Of a stretch of 19,829 nucleotides of DNA, positions 1 to 6,410 are shown piece by piece. The first letter of the stretch is position 1. Each line of letters begins with the position of its first letter. The stretch is taken from NCBI GenBank assembly GCA_050330055.1, contig JBHJOF010000314.1, positions 1 to 19,829 on the forward strand, written 5' to 3'. The notes below the pieces were generated by a model. That model was not told the origin of the DNA and made no database searches. It saw only the letters and a list, made by a program, of their open reading frames with translations. Origin of the DNA: JBHJOF01 sp050330055 (GTDB taxonomy: Bacteria > Pseudomonadota > Alphaproteobacteria > Kiloniellales > JAKSDN01). The translations under genes were made by a program, and so were the position numbers.

Positions 1-836
1 TCGGCTGCGCCCTGGCCGGAATCCGGCAGGACGCCGCCCGCCACAACCACTTGGTTCGGCGCAGCCGCGTCGTCGCCCGGCGCCGGCGTTTCGACCGCAA
101 TGGCGCCTGCCGCACTGGTGCCCGTGGCGCTTTCCACGCCGCTCTCGGCCGGATCCTCGGGTGCGGCCGCGGTCGCCGCCGGCCGATCGGCCGGCACGGC
201 AGCCGTCCGCCTCTCGCCCCGGGCCGCCTCCTGGGTGGGGGAGGTCACGCTCGGTTCGGAGGCGGTGCCGTTGGACGGGCCGGCTGCTCGTGTCTCCCCG
301 GGGCCCTCGGCGCTCTCGCCCGACAGGCTCTGCAGGTGCTCGGGCACCGGCGGGATCAGGTCGGCGATGGTGACACCGGGACGCGACAGATAGCTCCAGG
401 CGCCATAGGCCGCGCCCAGCAGGATCACCGAGATCAGGATCAGGGCGCCGCCCGGCACCTTGCCCTCGGGCACGGGGGTCGGGAAGACGAGCTGGGTCTT
501 GCGGTTGAGCTCGGCGACCTCATCCTTGAAGCGCTCGACGATCTCGGGCCCGTCGAGGCCGAGGAACTCGGCGTAGCTGCGCACGAAGCCCAGCGCATAG
601 GTCGAGCCGGGCAGGTCGCGGAAGCGGCCCTCCTCGATCGCCAGCAGGTGTACGTAGCGGATACGCAGGGCCTCGGCCACGCTGCGCAGATCCTCGCCAT
701 ACTGCTCGCGCGTGCGGCGCAGCAGGTCGGCGACGCTCTCGTAGGAGCCGATCTCAGGCCCCATGCTGGCGCCTTTCGGGTCCCGCCCATAGAGCTTGAG
801 CGCGGGCTCGACCTTCTTCTGTGCCTCTCTCGCCAT
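1..836 (-). CDS. RodZ-like helix-turn-helix membrane protein, C-terminus beyond the window edge
   Basis: The 278 visible residues begin MAREAQKKVEPALKLYGRDP at the ATG at 836. Residues about 33-110 form a Cro/RodZ-type helix-turn-helix with the family signature around LRSVAEALRIRYVHLLAIEE and LPGSTYALGFVRSYAEFLGL. A single hydrophobic segment follows at about 129-149 (GGALILISVILLGAAYGAWS), then a long Ala/Pro/Glu/Gly-rich stretch that is still open at base 1. This order is that of RodZ, which links MreB to the cell-elongation machinery, with the helix-turn-helix in the cytoplasm and a C-terminal DUF4115 domain outside. That last domain is not visible here. A second Met at residue 25 is a possible later start. 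A generic membrane-anchored HTH protein is the alternative. In many alphaproteobacteria this gene precedes ispG, which would lie off the left edge. Confidence 0.8.
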   Translation of the reverse strand, partial: MAREAQKKVEPALKLYGRDPKGASMGPEIGSYESVADLLRRTREQYGEDLRSVAEALRIRYVHLLAIEEGRFRDLPGSTYALGFVRSYAEFLGLDGPEIVERFKDEVAELNRKTQLVFPTPVPEGKVPGGALILISVILLGAAYGAWSYLSRPGVTIADLIPPVPEHLQSLSGESAEGPGETRAAGPSNGTASEPSVTSPTQEAARGERRTAAVPADRPAATAAAPEDPAESGVESATGTSAAGAIAVETPAPGDDAAAPNQVVVAGGVLPDSGQGAA

Positions 837-1241
837 GTCGTCTTACGAGCCTTGCCACCCTAGCCACAGGGGCATCGCTGCGCAGAGTGCGGGCCAGGAG
901 ACCCCGGGCCAAGCCCCAGCCCAGCGCCTTCGGGGGGCACCCTCGCCCGTGACGGGTGCGGTATCGTCCCCTGCCTGGCGCCCTGACAGCCCCCAGCGGA
1001 CCCTCCTAAGGGCGCGGCGGGAAACCGCCCGTGTCGTCGGCCGACAGGCTGGTTCTAGCAAATCCGCCAAAACTGCAACAGCTCCAGCAACTTCGTTCAA
1101 ACCGGCCGCCCTCTGGTCCCCGGCTGGCAAATCCCGCCAGGACCCAAAGCCGACCGCTTCGCGCCCTCAGCCACCGCCGGAGCCACGCCCGCTATCGCCC
1201 AGGAAACCTCTTCCCTAGGGCGGCACCGGGAGGCCCAAACA
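837..1241. other. 405-base gap between lysC and the RodZ-like gene
   Basis: No convincing gene is present: the open frames here have arginine/proline-rich shadow composition. The stretch should hold the leader and promoter of the RodZ-like gene on the minus strand. A locally AT-richer part at about 1050-1100 is the most likely promoter zone, but I could not place -35 and -10 boxes with confidence. A small GC hairpin with a GAAA loop (arms 1016-1020 and 1025-1029) is the only simple structure noted. Confidence 0.4.
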
Positions 1242-2462
1242 CTAAGCCGCGTCCAGCCCGTAGGCCGTGTGCAGGCTGCGCAGGGCGAGCTCCGTATACT
1301 CCTCGGCTATCAAAACGCTTACCTTAATCTCCGACGTAGATATTACTTGAATATTAATGCCTTTCTCTGCAAGGGCACGAAACATTTGCTGGGCAACGCC
1401 GGCATGACTACGCATGCCGACGCCGATCACGGAGACCTTGACCACGTTGGGATCGGGGATCAGCTTCTCGTAGCCGAGCTCGGCCAGGTTCTCCTCGATC
1501 ACCCGCACGGCGCGCTCGAGGTCGGCCTTGGTGACGGTGAAGGTCAGGCCGGTGCTCTCGCCACCTTCGGAGACGTTCTGGACGATCATGTCGACATTGA
1601 TCGCGGCCTCGGAGAGCGGGCCGAAGATCTTGGCCGCGACGCCGGGGCGGTCGGGAATGCCGAACAGGGATATCTTCGCTTCATCGCGGCTGTAGGTGAT
1701 GCCGCTGACAATGGCCTTTTCCACGATCTCGTCCTCGTCCACAACCAGGGTTCCGGGGCTGTCCTCGAAGCTCGACAGCACCTGCACCCGGACGTGATGC
1801 TTCATGGCCATTTCGACCGAGCGGGTCTGCAGGACCTTGGCGCCCTGCGAGGCCATCTCCAGCATCTCTTCGTAGGTGATTCTATCGAGCTTGCGGGCCT
1901 TGGCAACGATGCGCGGGTCGCTGGTGTAGACCCCGTCCACATCGGTGTAGATGTCGCAGCGCTCGGCGGCGACCGCGGCCGCCAGCGCCACGGCGGAGGT
2001 ATCGGTGCCGCCGCGTCCCAGGGTGGTAATGCGGCCGGTCGGGTCGACGCCCTGGAATCCGGCCACCACCGCGACCTGTCCCTCGGCAAGGCGGCGGATG
2101 ATATCGTCGGCGGCGATGTGCTCGATGCGGGCGCTGCCGTGCGCCTCGTCGGTCTCGATCGGAATCTGCCAGCCGAGCCAGGAGCGCGCCGAGATGCCGA
2201 GCTCCTGCAGCGCGAGCGCGAGCAGCCCCGCGGTCACCTGTTCGCCCGAGGAGACCACCACATCGTACTCGCGCAGATCGTAGAGCCGAGCCGTGTTGCG
2301 CACCTGCTCGACGAGCCCGTTGGTCACGCCGGCCATGGCCGAGACGGCGACCACGACCTCGTTGCCGCGCTCGACCTCGGCCTTCACCCGCCGCGCCACG
2401 TTGCGGATGCGATCCAGGTCAGCGACGGAGGTGCCGCCGAATTTCATGACGATGCGCGGCAT
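1242..2462 (-). CDS. lysC: Aspartate kinase (monofunctional, ACT-regulated)
   Basis: This 406-residue enzyme phosphorylates L-aspartate with ATP, the first committed step to lysine/diaminopimelate, threonine and methionine. The start is the ATG at 2462, which places the nucleotide-binding motif KFGGTSV at residues 7-13; an upstream extension in frame lacks family similarity. Other kinase motifs are SSGEQ (71-75), the glycine-rich TLGRGGTDTSA (147-157) and DVDGVYTSDPR (174-184). Two ACT domains fill the C-terminus: about 263-335 (NVDMIVQNVS) and about 340-404 (GINIQVISTSEIKVSVLI), as usual for lysine/threonine-inhibited forms. Length is normal. The gene is divergent from ubiG across 120 bases. 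The DNA for residues about 350-389 is AT-rich with rare codons, unlike the rest of the gene. Confidence 0.96.
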   Translation of the reverse strand: MPRIVMKFGGTSVADLDRIRNVARRVKAEVERGNEVVVAVSAMAGVTNGLVEQVRNTARLYDLREYDVVVSSGEQVTAGLLALALQELGISARSWLGWQIPIETDEAHGSARIEHIAADDIIRRLAEGQVAVVAGFQGVDPTGRITTLGRGGTDTSAVALAAAVAAERCDIYTDVDGVYTSDPRIVAKARKLDRITYEEMLEMASQGAKVLQTRSVEMAMKHHVRVQVLSSFEDSPGTLVVDEDEIVEKAIVSGITYSRDEAKISLFGIPDRPGVAAKIFGPLSEAAINVDMIVQNVSEGGESTGLTFTVTKADLERAVRVIEENLAELGYEKLIPDPNVVKVSVIGVGMRSHAGVAQQMFRALAEKGINIQVISTSEIKVSVLIAEEYTELALRSLHTAYGLDAA

Positions 2463-2516
2463 CGCGAAGCCTTGACAGTGAGCCGGGGAACCAAAAAACA
2501 GCGTGCCGGCCACGGC

Positions 2517-2545
2517 TTGCCGGGACCGGGGCGGCTATCCATACT
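2517..2545 (+). promoter_or_regulatory. Possible promoter for ubiG
   Basis: On the plus strand a -35-like TTGCCG (2517-2522), a 17-base spacer and a -10-like CATACT (2540-2545) lie 37 bases upstream of the ubiG ATG. The -10 overlaps the predicted -10 of lysC on the other strand, so the two polymerase sites would exclude each other. Another TTGACA at 2472-2477 has no good partner. This is a weak call. Confidence 0.25.
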
Positions 2546-2566
2546 GGCTTGCCGAAGCGGTTGCAA
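2538..2566 (-). promoter_or_regulatory. Possible sigma-70-type promoter for lysC
   Basis: Read on the minus strand there is a -35-like TTGCAA (2561-2566), a 17-base spacer and a -10-like TATGGA (2538-2543), 76 bases upstream of the lysC ATG. The match is by eye only. GC-rich alphaproteobacterial promoters are often poor matches, so transcription-start data would be needed. Confidence 0.35.
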
Positions 2567-2582
2567 GCAGACCAAGGACGTC

Positions 2583-3389
2583 ATGGGCCGGACGACGGGC
2601 AAGGCAAGACGGGCGGAGCGGGCGCAAAGCCGCAACGCTGCAGGCGGCAGCGTCGACCCGGATGAGCTGGCCAAGTTTGCCGCCCTGGCCGGCGACTGGT
2701 GGGACCCGGAAGGCGCCTTCCGCGCGCTGCACCAGCTCAACCCGCTGCGGCTCGGCTTCATCCGCGACCGCGCCGCGGCGCGCTTCGGGCGTGAGCCCCT
2801 GCAGGAACGACCATTGGCCGAACTAAGCGTGCTCGATATCGGCTGCGGCGGCGGGCTGCTCTGCGAGCCGCTGACCCGTCTGGGCGCGCGGGTCACCGGC
2901 ATCGACGCCGGCGCCGACGCCGTCGCCGCGGCGCGGCGCCACGCCGCCGAGAGCGGCCTCACCATCGACTACCGCCAGACCACAGTGGAGGAGCTGGCGG
3001 CCGAAGCCATGGCCGAGAGGGGCGAACGCTTCGACCTGGTGCTGGCCATGGAGATCCTGGAGCATGTGAGCGACCCGGACGCCTTCCTGGCCGCAGCGGC
3101 CGGCATGGTGCGGCCCGGCGGCGCACTGTTCGCCGCCACGCTCAACCGCACGCCCAAGGCCTTCTTGATGGCGATCGTCGGTGCAGAGTATCTGCTGCGC
3201 TGGCTGCCGCGCGGCACGCACGACTGGCGCCGGTTCCTGCGCCCCTCCGAGATCGCGCGGGCACTGCGTCACGAGGGGCTCACGGTCGCCGAGCTGACCG
3301 GCGTGATCTACAACCCGCTGAGCGACGCCTGGCGCCTGGCGCCGCGCGATCTCGACGTCAACTACATGATCTTCGCGGTCAGGGACTGA
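2583..3389 (+). CDS. ubiG: Ubiquinone biosynthesis O-methyltransferase
   Basis: UbiG carries out both SAM-dependent O-methylations of the ubiquinone head group at the inner membrane. The 268-residue product has the family start after a basic leader: VDPDELAKFAALAGDWWDP (24-42), then LHQLNPLRLGFI (49-60). The SAM-binding motif I is VLDIGCGGGLL (83-93), and further family blocks are LAMEILEHVSD (154-164) and TLNRTPKAF (186-194). The C-terminal block HDWRRFLRPSEI and VNYMIFAVR (259-267) also fits. The start is the ATG at 2583, preceded at only 4 bases by AAGGA (2574-2578). It stands alone on the plus strand, divergent from lysC and convergent with the DUF1178 gene. A much longer open frame runs upstream antisense to lysC and is an artefact of high GC. 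Confidence 0.95.
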   Translation: MGRTTGKARRAERAQSRNAAGGSVDPDELAKFAALAGDWWDPEGAFRALHQLNPLRLGFIRDRAAARFGREPLQERPLAELSVLDIGCGGGLLCEPLTRLGARVTGIDAGADAVAAARRHAAESGLTIDYRQTTVEELAAEAMAERGERFDLVLAMEILEHVSDPDAFLAAAAGMVRPGGALFAATLNRTPKAFLMAIVGAEYLLRWLPRGTHDWRRFLRPSEIARALRHEGLTVAELTGVIYNPLSDAWRLAPRDLDVNYMIFAVRD

Positions 3390-3426
3390 CCGCCCGCGGT
3401 GCACTCGGGCAGCGTCCGGCGTGGGG

Positions 3427-3507
3427 CCTCACCCTTCGACAGGCTCAGGGTGAGGTTGCGCGCGCGCCTCTGGCGCGCCCTCATGCTGAGCCTGTCGAAG
3501 CATGAGG
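3427..3507. repeat. Pair of inverted REP hairpins (REP doublet)
   Basis: Two hairpins face each other. The first (3427-3455) has stem CCTCACCC/GGGTGAGG around TTCGACAGGCTCA. The second (3479-3507) has stem CCTCATGC/GCATGAGG around TGAGCCTGTCGAA, the exact reverse complement of the first loop. The outer match therefore also forms a 15-base inverted repeat (3434-3448 with 3486-3500). It lies between the convergent ends of ubiG and the DUF1178 gene and could act as a bidirectional terminator or mRNA stabiliser. The TTCGACAGGCTCA core is a recurrent intergenic motif in GC-rich proteobacteria. Confidence 0.85.
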
Positions 3508-3535
3508 ATCGTATTGAGTCGAGCGCGCTTAGGAT

Positions 3536-4033
3536 TCAGGAATCGCCGCGCGGGACCCAGGGAATCTGCTGCACGGCGACGCCTTCCTCGCGCAGCGCCT
3601 CGGCGTCGGCTTCGCTGGTCTCGCCGTAGATGCTGCGCCGCTCGACCTCGCCATAATGGATCCTGCGCGCTTCCTCGGCGAAGGCCGGCCCGACGTAGTC
3701 GAAGTTCTCCTCGATCTGGCGCCGCACCTCGAGCAGGGTCCGGCGCAGTTCCCGCGCCTCGACGTTCGTACCCGCGGCGGCGACGGAGGACGGCGCAGGG
3801 GCAGAGGGTCCCTGCGGCCCCTTTGAGGGGCTGTCGGACGCCTCGCCGGCCGGCGCGCGACGCGAGCGCCCGGCCAGCACGCTGGGCGCCATCAGCGACT
3901 TCTCGACCTTCCTGCTGCCGCAATGCGGGCAGCGCAGCTCGCCGGCCGCCACCTGCTGGTCATAGAGCGCGCTGTCGCGGAACCAAGCCTCGAACTCGTG
4001 GTCCTTACGGCAGCGCAGGGTATAAAGGATCAT
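3536..4033 (-). CDS. DUF1178 family protein
   Basis: The 165-residue product starts MILYTLRC and ends in the DUF1178 signature (YVGPAFAEEARRIHYGE, then RSIYGETSEADAEALREEG). The family has no established biochemical function. Visible features are a potential metal-binding set: Cys8 near the start and C35-P-H-C38 before the conserved KSLMAPSV. A Pro/Ala/Arg-rich, probably disordered linker runs from about residue 55 to 85. I chose the ATG at 4033; a TTG nine bases upstream (4042) is possible. In many alphaproteobacteria this gene sits beside a nitrilase-family gene and grxC, as it does here except for two intervening genes. It is convergent with ubiG. Confidence 0.88.
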   Translation of the reverse strand: MILYTLRCRKDHEFEAWFRDSALYDQQVAAGELRCPHCGSRKVEKSLMAPSVLAGRSRRAPAGEASDSPSKGPQGPSAPAPSSVAAAGTNVEARELRRTLLEVRRQIEENFDYVGPAFAEEARRIHYGEVERRSIYGETSEADAEALREEGVAVQQIPWVPRGDS

Positions 4034-4164
4034 GGCGACCAACCGGCGTCCGTCATGGTCAGGCGAAAGCTTCGCAACATCTTGACAGAAAACAGTAACA
4101 CGGTGACTTGGCGAAACATGGGCCGATCCGGGCTGCGAAACAAGGTCAATTCGCCGCCCGCCCT

Positions 4165-4728
4165 ATGCGCGCGCCGGGCGCGGCACCACCGCTGATGAGC
4201 GGGCACCGCGCCATCTGGCCCGCCTCGCCCTGGGTCCGCCGCTTCCTGGAGCTGGCGCCGCAGGATGGCCCAGTAGTCGACCTGGCCTGCGGCAGCGGCC
4301 GCCACGCCCGCCTGTTCCTGGCACGCGGCCAGGCAGTGGTGGCCCTCGACCGCGACCTCTCCCGCCTGGGCGAACTGGCGGACCAGCCCGGCCTGGAGGC
4401 GATCGAGGCCGATCTCGAGGATGGCTCGCCCTTCCCCCTGGCCGGGCGCCGCTTCGCCGCCATGGTGGTGGTCAACTACCTGCACCGCCCGTTGCTGCCG
4501 TTGCTCATCAAGGCGGTCGCGCCGGGCGGCCTGCTGCTCTACGAGACCTTCGCCCAGGGCAACGAGCGCTTTGGCCGGCCGCGCAATCCGGACTTCCTGC
4601 TCACGCATGGAGAGCTGCTGCAGGCCGTACAGGGCCGGCTGCGGGTGCTGGCCTACGAGGACCTGATCGTGGAGCGGCCGCGGCCGGCTGCGGTGCAACG
4701 CATCTGCGCTCGGCGCGAAACCAGCTAA
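4165..4728 (+). CDS. Class I SAM-dependent methyltransferase, small (TehB/UbiE-like)
   Basis: The product has a compact Rossmann methyltransferase fold. Motif I is VVDLACGSGRHARLFLARG (37-55), followed by the acidic end of strand 2 (ALDRD, 60-64), the motif II/III region (AAMVVVNYLHRPLLPLL) and AVAPGGLLLYETFA with GNERFGRPRNPDFLL. This matches a small methyltransferase group of unknown substrate found in alphaproteobacteria. The start is uncertain: ATG at 4165 (187 residues) and ATG at 4195 (177 residues, beginning MSGHRAIWPASPWV) both lack a clear ribosome-binding site, and a TTG at 4108 is possible. It is divergent from the DUF1178 gene. A TTGACA (4082-4087) in the gap may belong to its promoter, but no good -10 follows. 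Confidence 0.82.
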   Translation: MRAPGAAPPLMSGHRAIWPASPWVRRFLELAPQDGPVVDLACGSGRHARLFLARGQAVVALDRDLSRLGELADQPGLEAIEADLEDGSPFPLAGRRFAAMVVVNYLHRPLLPLLIKAVAPGGLLLYETFAQGNERFGRPRNPDFLLTHGELLQAVQGRLRVLAYEDLIVERPRPAAVQRICARRETS

Positions 4729-4785
4729 GCGACAGCGAAGAATGAGTCCCTGCGTCCAGTCATTGTTTGCGCGCTGGCGCGCGCG

Positions 4786-4933
4786 CACCCTCACCCTCCC
4801 ATCGCTTGCGCGATGGGTCCCTCCCTCTCCCCTCGAGGGAGAGGGAATCAAGGCGCGCCCGTTTGCTCCCCTCTCCCTCGAGGGGAGAGGGAGGGGCCCG
4901 CGCGACCGGAGGTCGCGTGGGAGGGTGAGGGTG
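4786..4933. repeat. Large palindromic repeat, copy A
   Basis: Perfect 16-base outer arms (CACCCTCACCCTCCCA at 4786-4801, complement at 4918-4933) enclose four further hairpin parts. These are CCCATCGC-TTGC-GCGATGGG (4798-4817), a TCCCTCTCCC/GGGAGAGGGA hairpin around CTCGA (about 4822-4846), a CTCCCCTC/GAGGGGAG hairpin (about 4866-4887) and CGCGACC-GGA-GGTCGCG (4901-4917). It fills the gap between the convergent methyltransferase and 339-residue-protein genes. Related copies are at 14282-14455 and 14994-15139. Confidence 0.9.
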
Positions 4934-4945
4934 GCGAAGAAAGTG

Positions 4946-5965
4946 CTAGGCGGCGCTGAGGCCGAGCAGAGGCTGCAGTCTGGGATGCACGCTGGTGGCG
5001 TGCCGCGCGGTGAAGCGCAGCAGGGCGGCCACGTTGTCGCTGTCGTGATCGAGCTGGGCGATCTGGTCGAGCAGCCAGAAGGCTTCGCTCTCGTCGACCG
5101 CCGCGCGAATCCGCGCCGCGGTCGCCTCGGCCGCCTCACTGGCCGCGTCGTCGCGGGCGCGGCGGGTACCGAAGAGGTCGAGTTCGTCCCAGGCGCCGGC
5201 GAAGTCGAAGCTGCCGAAGGCATGGCCCACGTCCATCAGCAGCAGGCCGACGCCGCGGCGTTCGCGCAGCCAGGCGTCGCGCCGGGAAACCTCCTGCGCA
5301 TCGGGCTGCAGCGGCAGGCCACGCGGGAACATCAGGTGGTTCGCCACGCCGCGCACGAAGAGGTCGGACCAGCTCTTGTCGTTCCTGATCGGATTGGTGC
5401 TGCGCTCGAGCGCGAACAGCAGCTCGGCCTCGCGGCGCGTCACCAGGTATCCACCGTCGCCGGCGGGCGCATAGATGACGCGGCGGATTACCTCGACGTC
5501 GACCGCGTCGATCGCGCCGGGGCGCCGGCCGGCGCCGTAGACGGCGTAGTCGAAGTCGAGCACGCTGTCGCGCACCGCCTCGAGCGCCAGAAGCGTCAGC
5601 TCCTTGGGACAGGCCTCGGCCCAATGAATGATGTTGATCAGCAGCTCGAGGGCGCTGGCGCTGACGACGCGGCCGTCGCACAGGATGTTCGCCGTCAGGA
5701 AGTCCGCCTTCTCGGCATCGACGCGCCTGGACGGCTGCGCCTGCCAGACGAAGTAGTCGGTCAGTGCATCGACGTAGAACTCGAGCCAGGCGGCGTCCTT
5801 GCTGGCACAGGTGCGATCGAGGTGGAACACCGCCTCGGCCTCGCGACGCTGCACGACGCCGTCGACGAAGACCTGCTGGCGCAGCAAGCGCACGTCGTCC
5901 GCGGTGATGGCATCATTGGACGCGATCTCCTCGATCAGGTCGCGGAAGGGGGCGACGTCGTTCAT
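4946..5965 (-). CDS. Uncharacterised protein with internal helical repeats
   Basis: I do not recognise a named family. The 339-residue product has no signal peptide or membrane segment and should be cytoplasmic. It appears built from repeats of about 50 residues with a 'DG-V-x-RREAE' core: about 25-72 (VFVDGVVQRREAEAVFHLDR, then FYVDALTDYF), about 87-135 (ILCDGRVVSASALELLINII, then LEAVRDSVL) and about 157-210 (GGYLVTRREAELLFALER, then LFVRGVANHL). The pattern resembles TerB-like or calcium-responsive helical modules, but that is only a suggestion. The start at the ATG at 5965 is supported by GAAAGG upstream; a longer open frame reaches 6022. It interrupts an otherwise recurrent DUF1178-nitrilase-grxC neighbourhood and is flanked by two palindromic elements. 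Confidence 0.8.
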   Translation of the reverse strand: MNDVAPFRDLIEEIASNDAITADDVRLLRQQVFVDGVVQRREAEAVFHLDRTCASKDAAWLEFYVDALTDYFVWQAQPSRRVDAEKADFLTANILCDGRVVSASALELLINIIHWAEACPKELTLLALEAVRDSVLDFDYAVYGAGRRPGAIDAVDVEVIRRVIYAPAGDGGYLVTRREAELLFALERSTNPIRNDKSWSDLFVRGVANHLMFPRGLPLQPDAQEVSRRDAWLRERRGVGLLLMDVGHAFGSFDFAGAWDELDLFGTRRARDDAASEAAEATAARIRAAVDESEAFWLLDQIAQLDHDSDNVAALLRFTARHATSVHPRLQPLLGLSAA

Positions 5966-6038
5966 GGCAGGGCCTTTCGCAGATCGGGGGCAGCGCTTGC
6001 GCGGCCCGAAGTCGGTTGCCAAAGGCTTGCAGAAATTG

Positions 6039-6115
6039 GCTAACGAGTCGCTAACGCGACCCGCCGACCGCTCCCGGGTCCGAAATAATTCATATTACAA
6101 ATCAATGGCATAGAA
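6039..6115 (-). promoter_or_regulatory. Upstream region of the 339-residue protein: AT-rich block and CGTTAGC direct repeat
   Basis: Upstream of the ATG at 5965, the minus strand carries an AT-rich block (about 6083-6106, containing TGATTTGTAATATGAATTAT) in otherwise GC-rich DNA. Downstream of it are two copies of CGTTAGC (6050-6056 and 6039-6045) whose starts are 11 bases apart, about one helical turn. This looks like a promoter zone followed by an operator-like direct repeat. Box assignment is not certain. Confidence 0.35.
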
Positions 6116-6135
6116 CGGCGCCGGCTCTAGCCCTT

Positions 6136-6378
6136 GGCCTGGCTCACGGCTGTCCGATTTAGAGCAAGAAGCCAGCTATGTTGTCCGCTTTGTTGACGCC
6201 CCCCTCCCTAACCCTCCCCCGCAAGGGGGGAGGGTTAGGGAGGGGGGCTGGCGCGAAGCGCCGAATGAGCCCGGCGGCAAAGCGAGGCTCTGTCGTGCTG
6301 CAATGGCCGCCATGCTAAATGCAATAAGCCTCTACAGCACGTCGTCGTTGCTTTAACCGGACAGCCGTGGGCCTGGCT
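6136..6378. mobile_element. MITE-like element with 12-base terminal inverted repeats and a 9-base target duplication
   Basis: The element at 6145-6369 (225 bases) begins CACGGCTGTCCG and ends with its exact complement CGGACAGCCGTG. The inverted match continues imperfectly inward (ATTTAGAGCAA against GTTAAAGCAA). It is bordered on both sides by the same 9 bases, GGCCTGGCT (6136-6144 and 6370-6378), as expected for a target-site duplication. It encodes no transposase, so it would have been moved by an element elsewhere. IS families that make 9-base duplications, such as some IS4- and IS1-type elements, are candidates. A strong palindrome lies inside it. It sits in the 445-base gap between the 339-residue-protein and nitrilase genes. 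Confidence 0.8.
6198..6248. repeat. 51-base G/C palindrome inside the MITE-like element
   Basis: Perfect 23-base arms (6198-6220 and 6226-6248) of C-rich and G-rich sequence, containing CCTCCCTAACCCTCC and its complement, flank the loop GCAAG. The predicted hairpin is extremely stable. Its pyrimidine/purine strand bias resembles the larger palindromes elsewhere in the window, but the sequence differs. It has no T-run. Confidence 0.9.
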
Positions 6379-6410
6379 GGGGAATGACGGCCTGGGGGAG
6401 GGCTCGGCGC

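Noticed and set aside
1269..2582. Very long open frame on the plus strand running antisense through lysC into ubiG
   Set aside because: Its translation over this part is the low-complexity Asp/Gly/Ala/His mirror expected opposite a GC-rich gene. lysC motifs on the other strand are unmistakable, and ubiG homology starts only after 2583.
4082..4110. TTGACA-led promoter for the small methyltransferase
   Set aside because: A perfect -35 is present but no acceptable -10 lies 16-18 bases downstream, so it is mentioned only in the gene entry.
4742..6043. 433-codon plus-strand frame opposite the 339-residue protein
   Set aside because: It starts in palindrome A and has mirror composition. The minus-strand frame has a better start, ribosome-binding site and internal repeats.
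6183..6314. 45-codon frame on the minus strand inside the MITE-like element, starting MAAIAARQSLALPPG
   Set aside because: It runs through both arms of the palindrome, has no clear ribosome-binding site and resembles no protein I know.
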